Source: Sceloporus undulatus (Eukaryota > Chordata > Lepidosauria > Squamata > Phrynosomatidae). From it: a stretch of DNA of 64,000 nucleotides. The position numbers and the translations under genes were made by a program. The notes beneath the pieces were generated by a model. That model was not told where the DNA came from, searched no databases, and was given only the letters and a program-made list of their open reading frames with translations. The first letter of the stretch is position 1. The number at the start of each line of letters is the position of its first letter. The DNA lies in contig NC_056525.1 of NCBI RefSeq assembly GCF_019175285.1, positions 125,445,946 through 125,509,945 of the forward strand, read 5' to 3'. Below, one piece after another: positions 37,601-49,600 of the stretch.

Positions 37601-40600
37601 TACAGTATTATTCTGTTGTCAAAATGCATGTGATTTTTTTGTGCAAAACACCTAATTTTTTACACAGAAAATATGTTTTCTAGTCTGGAAACATGGTTTC
37701 CACACCAAACACCGATTTTGCAAAGAAAAGATGTTTTCTGTGCACAAATTATGTGCAGAAAAGCACGCACATAGTTCTGTATAGAATAATTCCCCAAAAT
37801 ACTTTCTTAAGTGCTAAGGATCTATACTGTTCTTTTATTCTTCTTGGGAAAAGTTTCTGAAGCATAAAGAAACCCATTATTCTGCCTGGAAATGAAATAT
37901 AATGAATATTATTTCCATCTCTAGCAAAGAGAAACTGAAATGGACAGAAAGATTTGTGGGTAGTGGGACAAACAGGAAAATTCTGCCACTGGAAAGAGAA
38001 ATACTGTAAAAGGAGCTTGGATCTATCTAAAGGATATTAAATGCCAAAATAACCCACAAAAAACTATGGATGCTGGCCATGAAAGCCTTCGACTTCACAG
38101 CAACCTGGTTTGTTTCCTTTGGGGTTTTTGATCTAGTCAAGAGGATATTTTTAAAATAATAACAACACAAGCAGTATCAAGTCTTATATCAGATGCAAAC
38201 ACTGCAGGTCTCATATCAGATAAACTGTTGTGGCTTCATCCAATGAAGACTTCTCAAAACTGTAGTTTAATGATAAGGCTGATAATTCTGACTTGTTTCT
38301 CCCACAGAACTGGATTTCCCAGGATTCCTAGGAAGACTGGAGCTGATTCCACACTAGAAATATAATTCAGCACCATTCTGCATTATCTTGCATTATTTTT
38401 TGACTCTCTTTAGCATCAAATTTACCATAATAATACACACCAAATGTGCATTGAGAGCCACTCCATTTCCTTTCCTGAGCTCACTTCAGCACAAAAATGA
38501 AGTATCCCACCAGTTCCATGCGATCATTGCCCCAGGTTATTTTTGGTCACATTTACACACTCAGGCATGCATTACACCTATCAACCAATAGGCTTTCATG
38601 TTTGTTTGTCAGTCTAACCACCCACCTTGCATTCTCATCGGACACCTATGCCCCAGTGAGTGATCATGAGTAAGCAAGTGCCTTTAAGAGTGTCTCCCAA
38701 CACAGACACATTAATTAATTAATCAATCTAATGGTTTAATATTTAGGCAGTAAGATCAAAAACATCAGTCCCACATTTCTCAAAGGCTCTCAAATCTTAG
38801 GCAGGGTTATGAAACAGGATGGAAAAAGGTGAGGGGAGGAGGAGGAGGAGGAGGAGGAGGAGGAGACGGGCAACAAATGTAAAGTTGGTTACATTATATT
38901 AGTTACATTACTGGAAAGGCATTTTTCTGCAGATGTCAAAACTCCTCCAGTTGAGAATGGGTGGACAAAAAAGGGGTGAGAGAAGGAAGAAGCTCTCTAC
39001 AATTTCACAAGGGGTCATAGGGAATCGATAGAAATCTAACCTAATCATGGGTATGAATTTATTTGCTAGAGTGGATCAGACCTGGAGTAACTTAATCAGT
39101 TATTTCTCTGCCCTTACAGTGTGTGATCTATCCCCCAACCCAGGTGTTGACTGCTGCCTGAAATGGCCTCTTGGCTAGGATCGTTTGTGCATGGAAGAAT
39201 GTTCATATATGTTATATATGATGTTTTACTTGAAAAGAAAATTTATGTTCAGAGATTTCACCTCAACATTAGGAGGAACTTCCTGACAGTAAGGGCTGTT
39301 TAACAATGGAACACACTCCCTCAATGGTGGAGTCGCCCTCCTTGGAGGTCTTTAAGCAGAGGCTGGATGGCCATCTGTTGGGCATGCTTTGATTGAGAGT
39401 TCCTGCATGGCAGTGGGGTTAGACTGGATGGCTCTTGGGGTCTCTTCCAACTCTAGGATTCTTTGATTCTAGGATTCTATGAAGAAGGAAGAAACCAGAA
39501 GCTGGGGTGGGAAAGAAACCTTCATTTTCTCTTCTGCAATTAAAATCATTCCTGGATTTTGACCCTGAGTTGAACTCAAGCCTGATTCAAACTAGATCTA
39601 CCCATACAAGAGGAAATGATTTGGCAGAATGGGTAGAGGATTTCATTCATGTTCCCCTAATTTATGAAATCCCTGCAAACACAAAATCAGGATGGTGGGT
39701 ATGGATTAGCTTGATCTGCTAGATTCTTCTTATAGACTTTAGACATATTATAAACAAAAACAAAAACAACCTTTCCTACCTCTACTTTGAAGAAACACTG
39801 TTCATTTTACCACCTATAGACTATGCCTCCTCCTTCTGCATGGTTAGAACTAGCCCTACATTTTAAGTCTGCATGCAGGAAGAGTCAAAACACTCCACAA
39901 TACCACTCTGGATATGAGAGGGAAAAAAACAAGCAAGCAAACTTGGGGGGGGGGGAATTATAGATTTCTGAAAATTGTTCTCATATGTGTTTTGACAATA
40001 CATAGAATGCTACTGGCTTTAGTAATACACCCCATTTAAATGTCTTTTTATGTTTAAAATAACATTCATGAAATAACAGATTGCCACTAATGGAAGTGGG
40101 CATACATTTCCCTCAAGCTAAGGAACTACATTTGCCAAAGCAAACTTCCTTTTCACTTGCCTGAGGATTGTGCCTCTCAAGAATTTGAAACTGTCAAAAG
40201 ACATCAAGATTTCTAGTCAAAAAGAATGTAAGGAGCCACAAACCAAAAAAAGTTTTCATTCAAGTAGCAGTTTTCCTCTCCAAAGCACAAATTTCCCTGC
40301 CATTCTCACACTGACTTTTGCATAGCAAAGGATTCGGTCTACATCTGCATTTCCCAAACTCTGGTCAACAGAACCCACCAGTCAATCTCAGCTCACTTTC
40401 AGGTAGGTTTCAGTGCTGCATCATCCCTAGCTCCTCTTTGAGAAAATTTCATTTGTGCAAAACCCTTGTCTTTATACAAAAGGACCCCACATCTTCAAAC
40501 AGAAAACACTGCGTTCCATTAAACAACCCACAATTTTCTGCACAGAATGTTGGATTTTGACAAAAGAAGCCTGTGAAAAACACAGAAATGAGCAAACCTT

Positions 40601-43600
40601 TCATAATCCCCCCACTGAAGAGAAAACCTTTGAACATATTCGTTCTTATACGGAAGAACATGGTAATTAAAGAATTACATCTCTCTTCTGGACATGTACA
40701 CACACAGGAAGACAGAGACAAACTCACACAACTTACCTCACAGGAAGCAATGCAATGAATGGCTTTTGGATCTGGATGCCACTCCAATCTTCCAGTGCAC
40801 ACGATACTCTGAAGAGAGGCAGAAGGAGTTTCATGTGAACCAGAAAGCAATGTCCAGCACACTACTGAATTTACTTTTAGCCATTTAAGGTGTTTTTGCA
40901 CCACATTTCTTAATTTCATATCCCAGGATAATGTGCCATTACAATAAATATTAAATATTCCCCGATTAGAGGAATATTAAATATTCCTCTAATCATTATC
41001 TTATTAGGGTTTATTTTATTTTATTTTAATGCCACCTTTCTCCCAGAAGGGACCCAAGATGACTCTCAAATAAAAATATTTTTTAAAAAATTACAATAAA
41101 ATTTAAAACAATTGAAATCATCTAAGAACAGTTTGTTTTCTCTTTCAATGATCTGAGTGTGAAAATGTATGCTGCTTTTCTCCCAGAAAGGACCCAAGAT
41201 GGGAACCCAGGTAGCTCACAGATAAAAACATTTTTACAAATTACAATAAAATTAAAAACAATTAAAATCATCTAAGAACCTATAATCTATTTTCTCTTTT
41301 AACCATCTGAGTGTGAAAATCTATCAAGTCCAAGAAGCATTATCATTTTGTAATTTGGTTCTGAAAACCTCAGGACTGGCATTTTCTTTATATGAAAACA
41401 TCTAGATTTTCAGGCTTCATGGTTTTAGAGATATGTTTGAAATGTAGAAGTAATGACTGCAGTGTGAGAAGCTCCTATGACTTGCCCATCCACTGATCCC
41501 TGCAAGCTGGCCTCTGGATATTCAAGTATAATGTCTTAATATCTTACACTTTCTTCTCCTAGTGTCCCAAATATTCCAAACTTTTCAAAATCCATAAATA
41601 AGAAAGACCAGCATGTACATTTATTGAGGTGATACAAAAACAATCTAAGTGGCACTCATGTTTATGATCTTTTACATATACTCTGATCTTTTGTTGGTGC
41701 AAACTTGAATTTACTTGAGGAAACAACATAATGTATTAAATCAGTGAGAAGACTTTAATCTGTTGTTGTTGTGTGCCCTCAAATAGCTTCCAATTTATGG
41801 CAGCCTTAAGGCAAACCTATCACAGGGTTTTCTTGCCAAGAGTTGTGCAGAGGGGGTTCTCCTTTGCCTTCCTCTGAAGCTGGCAGAGTGTTATTTGCCA
41901 AAGGAGACCCAGTGAGTTTCCATGTCTGAGTGATGATTGAAACCCTTGTCTCCAGAGTCTTAATCCTGCATTCAATCCACTCCACCACGCTGTGTCTCAG
42001 TTTTTAATCTACATCTTGAAAAATGAACTAATACAGCTATGTAAAGTTAAAGGCTTTCATGGCCGGCATCCATAGTTTTCTGTGGGGTTTTCAGGTTATA
42101 TGGCCATGTTCTAGAAGAGTTTATTCCTGACATTTCAGAGAAGATGCTAGCCACAGATGCTGGCAAAACATCAGGAATAAACTCTTCTAGAAGATTGCCA
42201 CACAGCCCAAAAAACCCACAAACATCTAATACAGCTATGCTTCATGCTATAGGCCTGTTACAGACAGCCAAAATAAAGCTGCTTCGGGTCTCTTTGGAGG
42301 CATGCTATTTAAATGATGCATGGGTCCTAAGAGTCCGGAGGTTGCGCCGAAGCCACACTCCATTCCTAAGCACTGGAGTGCAGCTTTGGTGCAGCTTCCG
42401 GATTCTTAGGATGCACGCATCATTTAAATAGCATACTTCCAAAGAGACCCAAAGCCACTTTATTTTGGCCATCTGTAACAGGCCATCGTTTCCAATACAG
42501 AAACGTGTAATATATATATGTGTGTGTGTGTATCTTGTCACATGTGACAATTAGAAGTATGTATTTCATTGTATGAGTATGCAACAAAATTAACACCTGT
42601 GTAATTAGCATATACAACTCTCAGTGTGTAGATATTATGATAGACAAACAGACAAAAATATATTTTTGACACATTACAAATATGCTTTCGGAGTTTAGAA
42701 GTGGCTAAAGTAGCCTTCTTTCTGACTCCAGGCAAAGAAAAGAAACTAATATGCTTTGCAGAAATATTCATTTTGTCTCCAACATTTTTCACAGTGCCAG
42801 AAAACACCTCCACTTTGGGTTGAATTTTCAACACTCCTTGCAGAAACATTCACTTATTCATGTCCCCATTCCTAATTGCTCTGAGTTATGCCATCACATA
42901 GCCAAGTCCATTGGCTACGTAACATTGGCTGCATAACACTGTGATGTCACCCCACTTACACAGCAATGCTTGATTGGACCAGATCACTCAAATGGCTAAT
43001 CCAGGGATTAGCATCAAAAAGCAGCAGCCGTAGATGAAAAATGAACCAAAAAGGACTGGAAAAGATACATAACTGAATATAATAAGTATTTTTCTTGGCA
43101 AATTTGTATCCCACTGAAATTGCTAGTTTCTACCTAAAAATCAATGGGGGATTATTCACAGGAGGACTTGGAACTGAGTTGAATGCTGATGAGAAATTTC
43201 ACCCGGCTGTGCCCAGACCAAAGAGAATTAACATTTTTAAATCCCCAACCCCTCTCTATTGGTCTCCCCATCCCACTGTCTTTTGTACGGCAGATACATC
43301 TTGCATAAAGGTTATGCCATTAAATCTGATAGACAACCAAGTCAATGTCACCAACAATGTACAGAAAGATCCAGAATATTTTAAAGAGAGAGAAAAACAT
43401 GTTTTTGTTTTTTGTGAAAGCTTCTGCCAAGGAAGGATATTTTTGTTTCATCCCTGTTTGTGTCCTTGCCATTTTCCCAGAATGCTTCTACCTCACAAGA
43501 TTTGGAATCAGAAAGAAGAGCATTCCAGGAAAAAGCAGCAATTAGATAACTCCGACTCAAGACCTTCCTCCAATTCAGTACTGCAGGCCCCACAAAGAAC

Positions 43601-46600
43601 ACTTTTAAATGCATCTATGGAATCCCATTCTCCCCAGCTGAAAAGTATCCATGTGGTAGTGTCCAAAGGTATGAAATGCTAATAATTCCCACTCTTCCCG
43701 AAAGTGGCTGGGAGGAACATGGCAATCCAGGATGGGAACTCTGCTTCTGAGAATACTATCTGCTCCACAATTATTTCCCCTTTTCCTTCTGCCTTCAATA
43801 GTCTACCATTTCATTCTAAGAAGTACTTTTTGCAATAGACCCCGTTTAGGGTAAACAAAGAAGTTGTAAGATTTCAAGTAATTTAACCATTCCACTGGGT
43901 GAAACCCAGGATGATGTTTTCTAATCTTCCAGTTTGGAAGAAACTGGAAATCAAAGCCAGAGATTCAAAACCAACACATATTAAAACAGCTTGGAAGAGA
44001 ACTTCAGCTGAATACCACACAGAATCCAGATACAGTTCCAGAGCAATGATTTTGCTGTATTTCATTTCACTCCTTCCTACTAAAATATTCATATTTGTAC
44101 CTTTTTCAGACATGAACATTTCGTTGTTCCAAAAACTGTCAGTCTGGAAAGAAATCAGGAAGAAATACAATATATATACCGCCCAAATGTATGGCCAAGG
44201 AACAAAACCGTGGAATATTCTATCTATTCATTTTACTCCATGAAAGCACTGGTTTTGAGTAGAAAAGACAAGGAAGTACTTCAGTCTATAATTTTTGCTG
44301 CTGTTTATAGCCATTAATACCCCACTGTCCTTCTCTGTTGCAGCCCTGAGAGTCATTTTTTTCTCATTTCCACAGCTTATTGAGTTGTTGAACAAATGAA
44401 CATGTGAAATGAATGAAATGCATTTGAGTAGTAGCATCAGCAATAGTCCATGGATCAAATGGGGTGGTAGCCCACAAATGATGGAAGAAGATGGTGCCAG
44501 CTCATTCTGAGCCAGCAAAGCAAGTGAAAGAAATGCTTCCTCTACTGATCATATAGATGAGGGCAGCCAATCAGAGATCATTCTTTGAACAGAAGGGTTT
44601 TTCTCAGCCCTTTCAAAATAAATCACAATGAGAGCCAATTTAGATTTTTTTTAAAAAAAAAGATAAAACAAAGGATAAATCCCTTATTTTTTTCCAGAAA
44701 TAAATGATTGAGCTTCCTTCCAAAAAATACAGTTAATAATAATAAAATGTATTTATATTTCCCACCTCTCCAAAGATTGAGGCGGGATTACAGCAAAAGT
44801 AATACAAAATAATACAAATAATACAAAATATTTATACATCATTAAAAACTAACACTTCATTTACCAATTCTTATTACTGCTCTAAAACCTATCTTTCCCT
44901 AAACAAAGTTGAGAGTGGATTCTTCTCATTAGCTTTCATACAAAGTCTGTTGGGTAAGCCCACCGAAAGAGGTCTGTTTTGAGTGCTCTCTTAAAGGCCT
45001 CTAAGGAGGTAATACCACGGATCTCTTCTGGTAGGCTGTTCCATAGTGTTGGGATCGCTGCTGAAAACGCCCTGTGGGAAGTTGTGATTAACCTGGTGTT
45101 ACAATGTTCTAGCAAATACTTCCCTGATGTTCTAAGAGTGCGAGGAGGATTGTGTAGGGAGAGGCGTTTGCATAAGTAACTCGGGCCCAAGCCATGTAGG
45201 GCTTTAAAAGTAATAACTAAAGCCTGTTTTGTGCCTGGAAGACAACTGCCAGCCAGTAGTATGGTCAAACCTAGATGTACCGGTGACCAATCTGGCTGCG
45301 GATATTTTGAACCAGTTGAAGCTTCCAGACTTGATATAAGGGTAGAGCGCATTACAGAAGTCCAAATGAGAGATTACCAGTGCAAGCACTACTGCTTCTA
45401 GGTCCTTTTGGTCCAGGTAGGGAAGCAGTTGGCATATCAGCTGAAGCTGATACCAGGAACTCCTAGCAGTCGCATCTATATGAGATGACAACTGTAAAGA
45501 TGGATCGAGGAGCACTCCCAAACTGAGAACTTTGTCCTTTGGGGGAAGTGTGACCCCATCCAGGACAAGCTGACAAATCTCCTTTCCCAAACTTGGGGCA
45601 CCTATTGCGATTACCTCTGTTTTCTCTGGATTCAGCCTGAGTTTGTTTTCCCTCATCCAGCCCATTACCGACCCAAGGCAGGCCTCTAGAGAAGAGATGC
45701 ACATCCTTAGTCACTGCAGTAGTTAGTGACAGGGAGAGATAGATTTGGGTGTCATCAGCATACTGATAACACTGCGCCCCATGCCTCCAGATGATCTCTC
45801 CCAGTGGCTTCATCCCAGCCTTGGTGAGGAGAGCAGACACCACAAACCTTCCTCCTCTTTCTCTTTTTCTTCCTCCTCCCCCCAAGAAAGGGCACCTATG
45901 GCAGGAGCCAGTGGGATAAAGGTGGCAGAGGCCAGTAAAGAGGCACCTAAGTACTCACTGATAGCCCTGCCGCCAGCCTCACTGCTACCACCACTACTCC
46001 CAATGACCAGGACTAAGTCTCCCTGGGGAACTGGGAATGCCAACACCTCTGACAAATGTTACCTGGTGCAGCACACACCTCCTGCACCCTGACAGTCATG
46101 TCACAAGTGAGGGAGCTCCTCTTTACCTGGACTCTGGTAGGCTTCAATCTGTGGTCCATGGTATCAGCAGTGACATTTTCAGGTAGCATCACAGGGTCTC
46201 TTGGAAGTATCAGACAGGAAGGGGTGCACACAGCCCCTGGAGTGGAGGAGAAAAGACTGAGATTGTTTGGCATTATTGATTTCTATAAGGAACATGATTT
46301 TGCATACTGCTCTGAAAAGTCACAACAACACTCCTGCATGTAAATTGTCTTCTGAAAGAGGCTTCAGCAGTTTGCACAGAACTATGAGAATCTTACCTTT
46401 CTTTTCTTCTTTTAAGGGAGAGATTCTAGACCATGTGACCACAAAGAAAAAGTTTTAAATAATTAGCACCCTATCTCTCTTATTCTTTTTTGGCTATAAT
46501 CATAACAAAGAAATGGTTCAGGAAAGGGTTCAGGGTCAGGATTTCCTCCCTACCACCATCAGCATCTGCTGCACCTCCTTGGGCTGCCTAGCTCCATGTT

Positions 46601-49600
46601 CCTCTCTCGGTTTTTCCTTATTTACTTCCACTTTTAATTTCCCACACTTTTTTCAAATTATTTTTCATCTATTTATAAATAAACAATAATAAGAAATCAG
46701 TATTTCTTCCAGAAGGAATAAATAGCTGCATTAAATATTCCAGAATAAATAGTCCAGAAGGAATAAATATCTTCACAAGAAATCCCAAAAGCAAGAAATG
46801 CCACTTTGACAAAGTTGGAAGATACATGCAAAGTCACTTTAAGCAATCCTCAGAAGTAAATGTGGTTGTAAAATCTGAGAACAGGGCTAAGAACACATAC
46901 TGAACAGCAGTATAAAATAGAGTTGAGCAAACTGACTACAAATGTAATCAAAATTTGAACTTCAGATCTATATACATTTTTCTGAAAGCAGAACAAGCTT
47001 TAGGGACACTGATGAATTTTTTATTACAACACAGGAGGACAGGTTTAACAGTGCTGAAATTCTGGAGTTTGATACTGATTAAAACCTTGGAAACTATACA
47101 GAATATTTCCCCCCTAGAAATGTTAACTCTCCCATCTGGAATGCCTGCAGCCTTTTTTTTTTTTTGCATACACAATCTTGTGGCCATCAATTAAAACAAG
47201 AGCAGGTTGCACTCAGTTAAGATATTCAAATGAATTGCTAGAACATCTTTCAGCATTGGGTTATTTCAAAATATTATGTGAGATCCAAATTTCCAAAAGC
47301 TTCTATACAACTACTGCTTCCTTACACAAAACCCTGCCTTGGGTTTGGAAAAATAAGCAATTAAGAATGGCTGTTCTGGTCTATACATTCTCTGCATCGT
47401 TTTCTTTTCCAACAACAGAACTTTTTAGAACCATTGTAAACATAAGCCAGTCTCTGTAAGAAATGATTTTCATGGAACTGCAGTTTCAAATTAGGCCAGA
47501 TGCAGTCTGAGATGGAAACTATGGACTTTATTAAGTTGCCATTTGAAAAAAGATTTTGTATTTGGGGTCACTGTGAGGTGAAGGATATTGTTGATGGTGC
47601 AGGAATACCTCAATCAACAAAGTAGATGTGTTCCTGGGCATTATTTCTTTGACCAAAATTTTGGTACTGGAGACAGAAATAACATGGAAGAAATACAGCT
47701 AGGTTCTTAGTCTCCCACCCCCCAAAACAGCAGTTTCACATGTTTCAGAAAACATTTTATTCAGAACTAACAAATACTGTTTCAAGTGCAGAACATAGAT
47801 TGGGCTACTCAAATGTATTTGCTGGTTTGCATTGAAGATATACAGTCCCAAACCTGCAAACTAGTGAGCTGTCCTATAACATCAGGACAGGAAACGCCAG
47901 CTGTATTTGCTAGTTTTGTCCCTAGAAATACACATCAGGATCTTGTGAAGCTCCTGGCAAACAACAAGAGAGCTATAAGCCCTGAAATTCTTGTACAACA
48001 TGGTCTGAAATTAAACCCGAAAAGAATTAGTGACTTGCTCCCTCATTCCTGCCACCCAACCCTTTGCTAGAACTGCAAAAATGCTCCCAGTTCTCTTTGT
48101 TGGAGGCAACAATTGCTATACAAAGAAATGTGATCTTATTTCAGTTGGGATGAATATAAGATACTACATTTAGGCAGAATATACAATATGAATGACACCT
48201 AGCTTTACATCTGAAAAGGATCTAGGGTGTCTTAGTAGACTAAGTAGTAGTCCTTTATTTATTTATTTATTTATTTATTTAGATTGTAAGCCTGAGGGCA
48301 GGGAACTATCTAATTAATAATAATAATAATAATTGTAAGCCGCTCTAAGAGCCTTTAGGGCTGAAGGGCAGGGTATAAATAAAAAAGGGTCAACAGTGTG
48401 AAGTAACAGCCCAAAAACCCCACTTCAATTCTAGGTTACATTCACCAGAGTACACTTTAAGTATAGTATAATATGGAACTACTTCCATTGATCTGGAATG
48501 CTGTGTCTAGTTTCCTTGACACTGTATATAGTTCAATCACAGTTCGAAAAAAAAAAAAAACCTGGAGCATATACAGGTAAGGAGGACAACATGGTAAAAG
48601 GTCTCATGGGGAAGGACTCAGGGAATTAGGTATGTATAAGTTGGTAAAGAAAAGACCAAGAGTTTGTTTTCTGCTGCTCCAGAGATAAAGGATGGGGAAC
48701 AATTGATTAAAATTATGAGAAGTGATTCCATCTAAACATTGGGAAAAACATCTGTAAGAACTATTTGACAATGCCTCGGAGGGTGATGGACTCTCCTTCT
48801 TTGGGAGTCTTTAAACAGAGGTAGCATGGCCATCTTTCAGGAATGCTGCAGTTGTGTATTCCTGCATTTCTGAAAACTCTCCTCTCCTGCCTTCATTTTT
48901 TTTGTGTGTTCTAAAAAAATGTGTAATGAATGCAGGAGAGGGTTTTTCTCATGCTTGCTGCCTATTCAGAACACCCATCTGCAAGTCATAAGTAACAACT
49001 TTTTAAACCAAGAGAGGAAAAATGAAAACAAGCATACCCCCCTACTGTTATTTGCTTAGCTCTTGCTCTTGTTGCAATGCTTCGTTGATAACAACATGCC
49101 ATTTTAGAAACTGAAATACCTTTACAGCTAAAAGGTAAGTTTTAAGTGGCAAAGGAAAGCTAGAAAAAACTGAACTATTGCAATAAATTTAATAATTGTT
49201 GACTAATGAATTCTCTTCTAATCTTGGAGACACTAACAAGCTTATTTGAAGTGAGGAAGGGCCTTGTTACAAGACAAAAAGAAATGAAAAACTGGAGAAG
49301 ATAAAGGAAAGAAGGTGATCAGAAACAAACATTCTTACCAATTCCATAACCTTGCTCACATTTGTACTCCACTGAGTTGAGCTCTTGGGGCGGTGAGCAT
49401 TCACCTTGCAGCTCTTCACACAATTTAAATTCCTCTGACCACAAACCATCCTTAGTGCATAGGACAGGAAGCTGAAGCAAAACAGGAACAGAGCAGTTAA
49501 TGAAAACTAAGGGATTTAAAGATGAATCTTCTTGGCACCTTCACTAAATGTAATGCTACCCATAATCAACTGCCCAAATATGACTCTCACTACTTCAAAA

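Noticed and set aside
43095-43682. Possible novel coding gene of 195 residues
   Set aside because: No motif, no splice or promoter context, and composition like the intron; kept only as a low-interest finding.
47786-48070. Plus-strand frame of 94 residues
   Set aside because: No recognised family, no splice sites, antisense within the PAPPA intron; probably chance.
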